Shown here: positions 32,420 to 39,727 of the stretch, piece by piece | Position numbering within the stretch: the first letter of the stretch is position 1 | Layout: the number at the start of each line of letters is the position of its first letter | Assembly (NCBI RefSeq): GCF_003626535.1 | Contig: NZ_RBAL01000025.1 | Location: 28,527 to 92,526 of the forward strand | DNA: 64,000 nucleotides | Direction of reading: 5' to 3' | Origin: Streptomyces hoynatensis | GTDB taxonomy: Bacteria > Actinomycetota > Actinomycetes > Streptomycetales > Streptomycetaceae | Notes under the pieces: generated by a model | Told to the model about the DNA's origin: nothing | Seen by the model: only the letters and a program-made list of their open reading frames with translations | Database searches by the model: none | Position numbers and translations under genes: made by a program

Positions 32420-32929
32420 ATGACGGATCTCCCGGGCAAGCCGACCGCGGCCTCGCGCACCACGCTGTCGCACATCATGACCCACAACGACGTCAACCTG
32501 CTCGGCACCGTCCACGGCGGCGTGATCATGAAGCTGGTCGACGACGCGGCCGGTGCGGTCGCCGGGCGGCACTCGGGCGGTCCCGCGGTCACGGCCTCCA
32601 TGGACGAGATGGTGTTCCTCGAACCCGTCAAGGTCGGCGACCTCGTCCACGTGCGGGCCCAGGTCAACTGGACGGGCAGGACCTCCATGGAGATCGGCGT
32701 CCTGGTCCTGGCCGAGCGGTGGAACGAGTCCACCCCGCCGACCCGCGTCGGCACCGCCTACCTCGTCTTCGCCGCCGTCGACGAGCAGGGCAGGCCGCGG
32801 CCCGTGCCGCCGGTGATCCCGGACAACGACCGCGACCGCCGCCGCTACCAGGAGGCCCAGATCCGCCGCACCCACCGCCTCGCCAGGCGGCGCGAGATCC
32901 TGGAACTCAGGAAGCAGCGCCCCGACTGA
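32420..32929 (+). CDS. Acyl-CoA thioesterase (hotdog fold, BFIT/cytosolic type)
   Basis: A hotdog thioesterase of 169 residues. The conserved NLLGTVHGGVIMKLVDDAAGAVAGRHSGG segment (residues ~29-57) holds the catalytic Asn/His/Asp region. It is followed by MDEMVFLEPVKVGDLVHVRAQVNW and MEIGVLVLAERW. It hydrolyses acyl-CoA esters of unspecified length. The ATG lacks a ribosome-binding site and TACGCT lies about 6 nt upstream, suggesting a leaderless start. It is divergent from LCP 1. Its 3' end runs into a triple 17-bp tandem repeat. Confidence 0.9.
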   Translation: MTDLPGKPTAASRTTLSHIMTHNDVNLLGTVHGGVIMKLVDDAAGAVAGRHSGGPAVTASMDEMVFLEPVKVGDLVHVRAQVNWTGRTSMEIGVLVLAERWNESTPPTRVGTAYLVFAAVDEQGRPRPVPPVIPDNDRDRRRYQEAQIRRTHRLARRREILELRKQRPD

Positions 32930-32933
32930 GGGC

Positions 32934-32984
32934 CACGCTCCGGCTCAGCCCACGGCCCGGCTCAGCCCACGCTCCGGCTCAGAG
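32934..32984. repeat. Three 17-bp tandem repeats at a convergent gene junction
   Basis: Three adjacent 17-bp units, cacgctccggctcagcc and close variants, occupy 32934-32950, 32951-32967 and 32968-32984. The last copy contains the stop codon of the convergent AlkA-like gene (32979-32981), so the end of that gene has been duplicated outward twice. Confidence 0.85.
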
Positions 32985-33893
32985 CCGCGCGATGCGGGCG
33001 TGCCGCTGGCGTGGCGCGCGGCGCGCCGGGGCGACGCCGGTGAGCAGGATCAGCCGGGCGGCGCGGTGGCGCTGGCCGGCGTAGGGCGCGAGGAGTTCGA
33101 GCATCAGCGCGTCGTCGCCGTCCCGCACCCCGGCGAGCGCGTAGCCGATGGTGCCCGGCAGGTGCAGGTCGCCGACCGTGAGGGCATCGGGGTCGCCGTT
33201 GCTGCGCTGCAGCGCCTCGGCCGCGGTCCACGGGCCGATCCCGGGCACCGCCTGCAGCCGGGCCAGGGCCGCGGGCAGCTCCATGCCGGCGGCCTCCTCC
33301 AGCCGGGCCGCGACCCGCGCCGCCCGCACCACCGCCGCCGAACGCTTGCCGTCCACGCCCGCCCGGTGCCACTCCCAGGAGGGCACCATGACCCAGGCGC
33401 GCGGCTGCGGCATCACGTACATGCCGAGTTCCTCGCCCGCCGGGCCTGGGGCGCGCTCCCCGAACCTGCGCAGCAGCAGCCGCCAGGCCCGGTACGCCTC
33501 CTGCGTCGTCACCCGCTGTTCCAGGATCGAGGGGACCAGCGCCTCGAAGACGAGCCCGGTCCTGATCAGCCGCAGCCCGCGGTTGCGGCGCAGCGACTCG
33601 GCGACCAGCCGGTGCCTGGGGACGAAGGCCGCCGGATCGTCCTCCGCGCCGAGGAACGCGGGCAGCGTCTCCAGCACCCAGTCGGCGCCGGGTCCCCAGG
33701 CGGTGGCGAGGACCCGGCCGTCACCCTCGCGCCGCACCCGCAGGGTGGCGGGGCCCTGCGGGGTGCGGGTGGCCCGCCACAGCGCGCCGTCCGCGGTGCG
33801 GCGGCAGGCGGGGTCGTACGGCCCGCGGCGCAGCACCTGCAGGCTGCCGCCGAGGTCGTAGGGGTCGGGTGGGGTCCAGGTGCGCTCCGGCAT
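32979..33893 (-). CDS. DNA-3-methyladenine glycosylase II-like (AlkA, HhH-GPD)
   Basis: A base-excision repair glycosylase of 304 residues. The helix-hairpin-helix-Gly/Pro-Asp core is visible: VPSILEQRVTTQEAYRAWRLLLRRFG, the hairpin LQAVPGIGPWTAAEALQRS, and the catalytic Asp in TVGDLHLPGTIGYALAG. The N-terminal ~100 residues match the AlkA-type beta-domain less clearly. It removes alkylated purines from DNA. The ATG is without a clear ribosome-binding site; TAGCCT lies 9 nt upstream. Confidence 0.88.
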   Translation of the reverse strand: MPERTWTPPDPYDLGGSLQVLRRGPYDPACRRTADGALWRATRTPQGPATLRVRREGDGRVLATAWGPGADWVLETLPAFLGAEDDPAAFVPRHRLVAESLRRNRGLRLIRTGLVFEALVPSILEQRVTTQEAYRAWRLLLRRFGERAPGPAGEELGMYVMPQPRAWVMVPSWEWHRAGVDGKRSAAVVRAARVAARLEEAAGMELPAALARLQAVPGIGPWTAAEALQRSNGDPDALTVGDLHLPGTIGYALAGVRDGDDALMLELLAPYAGQRHRAARLILLTGVAPARRAPRQRHARIARL

Positions 33894-33928
33894 GACCGGG
33901 CAAGGCTAGCTGGGCCGCCTTGGCCGGG

Positions 33929-33996
33929 CCCGAGTCGCCCCGGCCGGAGCGGCCTTGGCCCGAGTCGCCCCGGCCGCGGCCCGAGTCGCCCCGGCC
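33929..33996. repeat. Three copies of a 17-bp repeat between AlkA-like and amidase genes
   Basis: cccgagtcgccccggcc occurs at 33929-33945, 33959-33975 and 33980-33996 in the 123-bp intergenic gap, with spacings of 30 and 21 bp. No other feature is seen in this gap. Confidence 0.85.
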
Positions 33997-34016
33997 GCGG
34001 CGGCGTTGGCCCGCCC

Positions 34017-35453
34017 TCACCTGCCCTGGAACGCGGCCGCCTGCTCGCGTACCTCGGGCAGCTGCGCGTACAGCCGGTCGCCCGGGCAGTCGGTGTCGTA
34101 GCCGTCGCGGTGTCCCGAGACGTTCGCCAGCACGACCTCGGTGCCCTTCGGGTAGGTGCCGCCGCCGGAGACGAGGGTGGCCCGCTCCCGCGGGTCGACG
34201 CCGGACAGGCCCAGCTTCCAGCCCGCCAGCCGGGCCAGGGCGGTGAGCACCGCCGCGCCAGGCTCGGTGTCCGTGTAGGTGCCGAGGACGGCGACGCCGG
34301 CGCTGTTCTGGTTGAAGCCCAGGGTGTGCGCGCCCTGCACGGGCCGGTCGACGCCGCCCGCGCGGCCCTCGTAGACGGTGCCGCAGCGGTCGACGAGGAA
34401 GTTGTAGCCGATGTCGCGCCAGCCCTGACTCTCCACGTGGTAGCGGTAGATGGCGCGAATGAGCGCGGGGGACTCGGCGCAGGAGTACGCGTTGGTGCCC
34501 GCCGTGTGGTGCACGAACACGGTCCGCACGTCCCCCGTGTAGACGAAGTCCTCCTCGCGCAGGTCCTCGTCGGCGCCCCAGTCGGCCCGGCTGACGATCC
34601 CGGGCCGCGGCGCCCCGTGCGGCAGGCCCGGGAGGACGCGCGCGGGCGGGGCGCCGTCTTCCACCCCGGCGCCCGCGGCATCTCCCGCGCCGGCGCCCGC
34701 GCCGGTCGCCGCCGTCACGGCCCCGGCGGGCCCGTTCGCCGCCGCGCCCCCCGCCGGGGGCCGCGCGGGCGCCTGCCCGCTTCCGGCGCCGGGCGCGGGC
34801 AGCTCCCGCGCGGCGGGCTCGGCGGCGACCAGTTCGAGCCGCAGCCCCTCCGGCAGGGCGGCGGCGCGCGGCGCCCGGGCGGCGGGTGCGGCGGCGGGCG
34901 CACCGGGCGCCGCGGCCGGGACCGCGGGGGGCGGCGCGTCCCGCCCGGTGCCGGGCACGGCCCTGACCTGCACGCCGTCCGAGGGGCCCACCCACAGCGG
35001 CGCGGTCCCGCCGCGCAGCCGCCGGCCGGCGGACTCCGCCGAGCCGGGGTCGGGGGAGTGGGCGTCGCCGGCCCGCAGCGTGGTCCACGGCGACCACCGG
35101 CCGCTGTCCGCCGCCCTGGTGCGGACCTGGATGCGGCCGGTGAGCTCGGCGTTCGCGTCGTCCCAGACCACGCCGAGCAGCGAGAACCGCCCGGTGCCGG
35201 TCGCCGGCAGCCCCTGCGCCCCGGCGGGCGCGCCGCCGCTCCGGCCGGCGGCCCCGGTGACCCGGCCGAGCGGGCGCAGCGGCAGCGACTGCCTGCCCCG
35301 GTCCACCGCCCCGGCCGGCCGCGCGGCCCCGGGCTGCGCCGCCGCGGGCGGGGGGTGGGCCTCGGCCCGGGCGGGCAGGGCGGCGGGGAGGGTGAGGAGG
35401 AGCAGGGCGAAGGAGGTGGCGGCGCCTGCCGCCGGGGCTCTGAGTGCACGCAT
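34017..35453 (-). CDS. Secreted N-acetylmuramoyl-L-alanine amidase (peptidoglycan recognition protein type)
   Basis: A secreted wall amidase of 478 residues. The signal peptide is residues 1-30 (SFALLLLTLPAALPARAEA). A beta-rich N-terminal region (residues ~85-180, FSLLGVVWDDANAELTGRIQVRTR) and a long Ala/Pro/Gly linker lead to a C-terminal PGRP/amidase_2 domain (~290-478). This starts PRPGIVSRADWGADEDL and has VRTVFVHHTAGTNAYSC (zinc His), YRYHVESQGWRDIGYNFLVDRCGTVYEGRAGG, GAHTLGFNQNSAGVAVLG, and the C-terminal His and Cys in NVSGHRDGYDTDCPGD. It cuts the bond between MurNAc and the stem peptide. It lies between LCP genes. Confidence 0.93.
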   Translation of the reverse strand: MRALRAPAAGAATSFALLLLTLPAALPARAEAHPPPAAAQPGAARPAGAVDRGRQSLPLRPLGRVTGAAGRSGGAPAGAQGLPATGTGRFSLLGVVWDDANAELTGRIQVRTRAADSGRWSPWTTLRAGDAHSPDPGSAESAGRRLRGGTAPLWVGPSDGVQVRAVPGTGRDAPPPAVPAAAPGAPAAAPAARAPRAAALPEGLRLELVAAEPAARELPAPGAGSGQAPARPPAGGAAANGPAGAVTAATGAGAGAGDAAGAGVEDGAPPARVLPGLPHGAPRPGIVSRADWGADEDLREEDFVYTGDVRTVFVHHTAGTNAYSCAESPALIRAIYRYHVESQGWRDIGYNFLVDRCGTVYEGRAGGVDRPVQGAHTLGFNQNSAGVAVLGTYTDTEPGAAVLTALARLAGWKLGLSGVDPRERATLVSGGGTYPKGTEVVLANVSGHRDGYDTDCPGDRLYAQLPEVREQAAAFQGR

Positions 35454-35581
35454 GTCCCGATTCGGTCACAGCGGGCCGCGGGTGTCCATCCGGAAGGTAA
35501 CGGCCGGGTGACGCGGCGTGCCCGCGGGGTCCCGGGGGCGGCCGGGCGCCCCGCGGCGCGCCCCGGCGTACCCTGCCGCGG

Positions 35582-36334
35582 GTGAACACTGCCGACCGCA
35601 CCCCCGCCGACCTGCTGCGTTCCGCCCTGGTCGCCGACCCGGCCCGCCCTCTGCTGACGTACTACGACGACGCCACAGGCGAACGCGTGGAACTGTCCGC
35701 CGCCACCCTCAGCAACTGGGTGGCCAAGACCGCCAACCTGCTGCAGGACGAGCTCTCCCTCTCGCGCGGCGACCGGCTCGCCCTGCTGCTGCCCGCGCAC
35801 TGGCAGACCGCCGTGTGGCTGCTCGCCGCGGCGGCCACGGGCGTCGTCGCGGAGATCGGCGGCGACCCCGCGGCGGCCGACCTCGCGGTCTGCGGACCCG
35901 ACGCGCTGGAGGCCGCCGCCGCCTGCCCGGGGGAGCGGATCGCGCTCAGCCTGCGCCCGCTGGGGGCGCGCTTCCCCCAGCCGCCCGCGGGCTTCACCGA
36001 CTACGCGGTGGTCGTGCCAGGACAGGCCGACACCTTCGCGGCCTACGACCCGCCGGGGCCCGACGACCCGGCGCTCCGCGTCGGGGGCCGGGAGCTGACC
36101 GGCGGCGAGATCGTCGAACGGGCCAGGGCGGACGCCGCGGAGCGCGGGCTCGGCCCGGGCAAGCGCCTGATGTCCCACGCCGGTTACGACAGCTGGGCCG
36201 GCCTGTGCGCCGGCCTGTACGCCCCGCTGGCCGCCGGCGCCTCCCTCGTCCTGTGCCGCAACGCGGACCGGCTCGGCGAGGCGGAGCGCGAGGCGCGCCG
36301 CCTGAGTGAGCGCGTCACCCACTTCGCCGACTGA
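35582..36334 (+). CDS. TIGR03089-family protein (AMP-binding-like, truncated fold)
   Basis: A 250-residue actinobacterial protein related to the N-terminal part of acyl/aryl-CoA synthetases. It has DRTPADLLRSALVADPARPLLTYYDDATGERVELSAATLSNWVAKTANLL and RGDRLALLLPAHWQTAVWLLAAAATG, but lacks the P-loop-like and adenylate-binding motifs of true ligases. Function unknown. In streptomycetes it commonly sits beside LCP genes, as here. The GTG start has no ribosome-binding site, with TACCCT 7 nt upstream, pointing to a leaderless mRNA. Confidence 0.88.
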   Translation: MNTADRTPADLLRSALVADPARPLLTYYDDATGERVELSAATLSNWVAKTANLLQDELSLSRGDRLALLLPAHWQTAVWLLAAAATGVVAEIGGDPAAADLAVCGPDALEAAAACPGERIALSLRPLGARFPQPPAGFTDYAVVVPGQADTFAAYDPPGPDDPALRVGGRELTGGEIVERARADAAERGLGPGKRLMSHAGYDSWAGLCAGLYAPLAAGASLVLCRNADRLGEAEREARRLSERVTHFAD

Positions 36335-36373
36335 CGGTGGCCGCCCCGCCGCGGCGCCCCGAGGATCGTGACC

Positions 36374-37600
36374 ATGAGGGTGCCGCGACAGCCTTCCTAC
36401 CGCCCGTTGCCCCGCAGCCCCGAAGCCCAGAAGAGCCCGCCGCGCCCCCTCTGGCGGCGCGGCCTGCGGCGCCTTCGCCGGCTGCGCTGGGTGGCGTTCA
36501 GCGTCGCCTTCCTCGTCCTGTGCACGGCCGCCGCCGGCTGGTCCTACCTGCGGGGACTCGACGGGAACATCGCCACCGACGTCACCACCGCACGGGAACT
36601 CGCCCGCCACAAGAAGGAACGCCCGGCCCCGGCGCCCGGCTCCGCGCAGAACATCCTGCTGATCCTCTCCTCTGACCCGGAACCGGCCGCGAACCCGCCC
36701 CCGCGCCCCGGCGGGCACCCGGCCGCGGACGCCGGCGACCACCCCACCCCCGACCCCGGCGCGGCCCCCGATCCCGGCGCGGCCCGCGATCCCGGGGCCG
36801 CCTCCGACCCCGACGCGGCTTCCGGCTCCGGCGCGGCCCCCGACCCCGCGGAGGGCGGCGCCCGGGACCCCGGCGCGGCCCCGGACCCCGACCCGGGCGG
36901 GCGCGCCGCCCGGGAGTCCTCGCCCGGCCCCGGCGCGGAGGGCGGCGCCGGGGCCGCGCCGCGGGCCGAGTCCCTCGTCCTGCTGCACCTCGCGGACGAC
37001 GGGCGGCGCGCGGCTGCCGTGCACCTCCCGCGGGAGCTGCGCGTGGACGTCCCGCGGTGCTCGGGCCGTGACGGGGAGCCCACCCGCGCCGGCCGCGCGC
37101 CCCTCGACGCCAGCTACGCGCGGGGCGGCGCCGCCTGCACCATCCGCACCCTGGAGCGGCTCACCGGCATCCGCGTCGACCACCACCTCATCGTCGACCT
37201 CGCCGCGCTGCGCGGCGTCGCGGACGCCCTCGGCACCCCCCGCCCCTGCACCCTCCAGGCGATGGCCGGGAGGCTCTCCGGCAGCGACGCCCTGCGCCAC
37301 CCGGCCGACCTGCTGCCCGTGCTGAACGCGCTCACCTCCTCCCTCACCTCCGACACCGCCCTCGACTCGCTGGTCGAGCTCTACGGGCTGGTGCAGAAGG
37401 TACGCGCGGTGCCCCGCGAGCGGCTGAGCGTGCTCGCCGTTCCCGAGGAGGGCGGGCGGCTGCGGCAGCCCGCGGCGAGTTCCCTGTTCGACGCCCTGCG
37501 CGCGGACCGCCCGGTGCCGGCCGGCACCGGGGCGGCGGCCCGCGAACCCGCCGACGCCGCGGTCCGCGAGGCCCTCTGCGGCGAGCAGGCAAGCCGATAA
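36374..37600 (+). CDS. Degenerate LCP-family protein 2 lacking the central core
   Basis: A 408-residue membrane protein: basic N-terminus, one helix (WVAFSVAFLVLCTAAAGWSYL, residues ~40-60), then a ~110-residue Asp/Pro/Gly/Ala repeat linker. The rest is an LCP domain with gaps. AESLVLLHLADDG replaces the usual ADTMILMHL, HLPRELRVDVP replaces SLPRD, and RLTGIRVDHHLIVDLAALRGVADALG is followed at once by the late LQAMAGRL helix. The expected GGV-to-Arg-motif segment (about 60-70 residues) is missing, so it should not bind polyprenyl phosphate normally. The ATG at 36374 has GAGGA 9 nt upstream; a GTG two codons earlier is possible. Confidence 0.8.
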   Translation: MRVPRQPSYRPLPRSPEAQKSPPRPLWRRGLRRLRRLRWVAFSVAFLVLCTAAAGWSYLRGLDGNIATDVTTARELARHKKERPAPAPGSAQNILLILSSDPEPAANPPPRPGGHPAADAGDHPTPDPGAAPDPGAARDPGAASDPDAASGSGAAPDPAEGGARDPGAAPDPDPGGRAARESSPGPGAEGGAGAAPRAESLVLLHLADDGRRAAAVHLPRELRVDVPRCSGRDGEPTRAGRAPLDASYARGGAACTIRTLERLTGIRVDHHLIVDLAALRGVADALGTPRPCTLQAMAGRLSGSDALRHPADLLPVLNALTSSLTSDTALDSLVELYGLVQKVRAVPRERLSVLAVPEEGGRLRQPAASSLFDALRADRPVPAGTGAAAREPADAAVREALCGEQASR

Positions 37601-37680
37601 AAAAGCGCTAAACCCCTGCAATATCGGATCTTTTGCCGTCACCGGGCAGGGTGGAATGCGTCACCGTCGTCGCTGCGAAA

Positions 37681-37709
37681 GGAACCGGTTGGCTAGTGTG
37701 TGCCGTCTG
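37681..37709 (+). promoter_or_regulatory. Candidate sigma-E (ECF) type promoter for LCP 3
   Basis: GGAACC (37681-37686) and CGTCTG (37704-37709) are separated by 17 nt, matching the streptomycete SigE cell-envelope-stress promoter pattern (GGAAC, 16-17 nt, cGTCt). It lies 35 bp ahead of the LCP 3 start in an AT-richer gap. SigE is known to govern cell-wall genes, so the match is biologically apt. Confidence 0.45.
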
Positions 37710-37744
37710 ATCCCTAGCAGGGCACACGGAGGGCGCAGGATTAC

Positions 37745-39727
37745 GTGGACGCGCAGGGACGTGGGGGCGCGGGAGACATGGACCCCGCGGATCAGTGGGT
37801 GTTCAACCCCGAGACGGGCAGTTACGAACTGCGCCTGCCCGGCCGGCCGGGAGCGCGCCACGCCGGCGAGCAAGAGCAGCCGTCCCCCGGCTCCACCGGC
37901 CCCGCGGGAACGCCGCCCCCCGCCCGCGGCACCCCGCCCAGGCAGCGCGGCCCCGAGACCCGCGCCACCTCCCGCACCACCTCCGGCTCCGGCTCCAGCC
38001 CCGCTCCGGCCTCCCCGCGTTCCCCCCACCCCGCCGCCGCGTCCTCTCCTTCTTCCGCGTCCTCTCCTTCTTCTGCTTCCTCCGCTTCTTCCGCTTCTCC
38101 AGCTTCTCCCGCCTCCCCCGCGATGTCCGCCGCCGGGTCGCCCGCGGCCTCCCCCGGCACGGAGGAGGCCGGGCCGCCGGGCCGGGCCGCCGCCCGCCGC
38201 GCGGGCACCAGGCGCCGCGCGATCCCCGGCCAGCGCGACCGCAGGGCCTCCGGCAGCCGCCGCAAACCCAGCCGCAAGGCCAAGAAGAAGTACGGCCGCA
38301 CCCGCAAGGCGCTCATGTGGATCGGCGGCACCCTCTCGCTGCTCCTGGTCGTCGGCTGCGCCGGGGCCTGGTACCTGTACCAGCGGCTCAACGGCAACCT
38401 CACCAAGGTCGACGTCGGCATAGAGAACGAATACGGCGACGGCGACCCGGTCAACATCCTCTTCATCGGCACCGACACGCGCACCGGCGAGGGCAACGAC
38501 AGCTACGGCGGCGAGGCCAGCGAGGGCAACGACACCACGATCCTCATGCACTTCTCCGCCGACCGGAAGCACGCCACCGGGCTCAGCATCCCCCGCGACC
38601 TGATCACCGACATCCCGGACTGCGAGGTGAAGCGGGAGGACGGCTCGACCGAGGTGATCCCGGGCGAGCAGCACGTGCGTTTCAACCGCAGCATGGGCTA
38701 CGAGGGCCGCGACCCCGGCTGCGTGTGGCGCACCGTGCAGCAGCTCACCGGCGTGGAGATCAACCACTTCATCATGGCCGACTTCAACGCCGTCAAGGAG
38801 CTGTCCACGGCGGTCGACGGGGTTCCGGTCTGCATCGAGGAGCCCATCCACGACGAGAAGACCGGCTTCGACGCGGACACGCCCGGCACCTACACCCTGG
38901 AGGGCGAGGACGCCCTGGCGTTCGTGCGCACCAGGCACTCCGTCGGCACCGGCAGCGACCTGAGCCGCATCGAGCTCCAGAAGCAGTTCCTCGCCTCGCT
39001 CGCCAGGCGGATCACCGAGGGCGGCTACCTCTCCAGCCCCACCAAGCTGTACGACCTGGCGGACATCGCGACCCGCTCGCTGACCGTCGACTCCGGCATC
39101 GGCAGCCTCAACGACCTGCGGCACGTCGCCCAGGACCTCGGCCAGGTCCCGATGTCCGACATGAACTTCCTGACCCTGCCCGTCGTCGACAATCCGGACG
39201 AGCCGCCGGACCGCAGGGCCACCGTGGTCATCGACGAGGACCGGGCCGCGCCCATCTTCGAGATGCTCCAGCAGGACACCGACCCCGCCGCGGCCTCCCA
39301 GGAGGGCCGGGGCGAGGACGGCGCCAACGCCGAGGAGCAGGAACGTGCGGCGCCCGAGGACGTCAGGGTGGACGTCTACAACGGCGGCGACGTCTTCGGG
39401 GCCGCCCAGGACACCCTGGAGTGGCTGCAGAACGAGGAGGGGATGCGCCTTGCGACCAACAAGGGCAACGCCCCCCATGCACAGGAGACGACCACACTCC
39501 AGTACGGTGCGAACCAGGCCGACCAGGCCGCCACGCTGGCGGACGTGATGGGCCTGCCGGACTCGGCGCTGGAACAACGAGCAGAGGACGCCGGCGAGCG
39601 GGAGCCCATGGTGCTCATCCTGGGCAACGACTTCCGCGCCGCCGGAGAACCGATCGAGGTCCCGGCGGCAATTCCGGATGACGTCGAAACCATTACGGCG
39701 GATGACGAGGACGTCTGCGCCTCGTGA
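37745..39727 (+). CDS. LCP family protein 3, with LytR_C domain
   Basis: A 660-residue LCP transferase. The ~200-residue cytoplasmic N-terminus contains a Ser/Ala/Pro hexapeptide repeat (residues 99-122) and a basic stretch. A membrane helix follows (MWIGGTLSLLLVVGCAGAWYLY). The LCP domain has NILFIGTDTRTGEG, DTTILMHFSAD, GLSIPRDLITDIPDC, VEINHFIMADFNAVKEL, and the Arg motif ALAFVRTRHSVGTGSDLSRIELQKQFL. A C-terminal LytR_C domain (from VRVDVYNGGDVFG, ~residue 541) ends the protein. The GTG at 37745 has GGAGGG 11 nt upstream; an ATG at 37778 is an alternative. The stop overlaps the next LCP start (GTGA). Confidence 0.94.
   Translation: MDAQGRGGAGDMDPADQWVFNPETGSYELRLPGRPGARHAGEQEQPSPGSTGPAGTPPPARGTPPRQRGPETRATSRTTSGSGSSPAPASPRSPHPAAASSPSSASSPSSASSASSASPASPASPAMSAAGSPAASPGTEEAGPPGRAAARRAGTRRRAIPGQRDRRASGSRRKPSRKAKKKYGRTRKALMWIGGTLSLLLVVGCAGAWYLYQRLNGNLTKVDVGIENEYGDGDPVNILFIGTDTRTGEGNDSYGGEASEGNDTTILMHFSADRKHATGLSIPRDLITDIPDCEVKREDGSTEVIPGEQHVRFNRSMGYEGRDPGCVWRTVQQLTGVEINHFIMADFNAVKELSTAVDGVPVCIEEPIHDEKTGFDADTPGTYTLEGEDALAFVRTRHSVGTGSDLSRIELQKQFLASLARRITEGGYLSSPTKLYDLADIATRSLTVDSGIGSLNDLRHVAQDLGQVPMSDMNFLTLPVVDNPDEPPDRRATVVIDEDRAAPIFEMLQQDTDPAAASQEGRGEDGANAEEQERAAPEDVRVDVYNGGDVFGAAQDTLEWLQNEEGMRLATNKGNAPHAQETTTLQYGANQADQAATLADVMGLPDSALEQRAEDAGEREPMVLILGNDFRAAGEPIEVPAAIPDDVETITADDEDVCAS
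38039..38110 (+). repeat. 18-bp in-frame minisatellite coding for ASSPSS-type hexapeptides
   Basis: Four 18-bp units (38039-38056, 38057-38074, 38075-38092, 38093-38110) encode ASSPSS, ASSPSS, ASSASS, ASPASP. The coding strand is almost all pyrimidine and uses TCT and GCT codons that are rare in the neighbouring genes. Confidence 0.9.
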
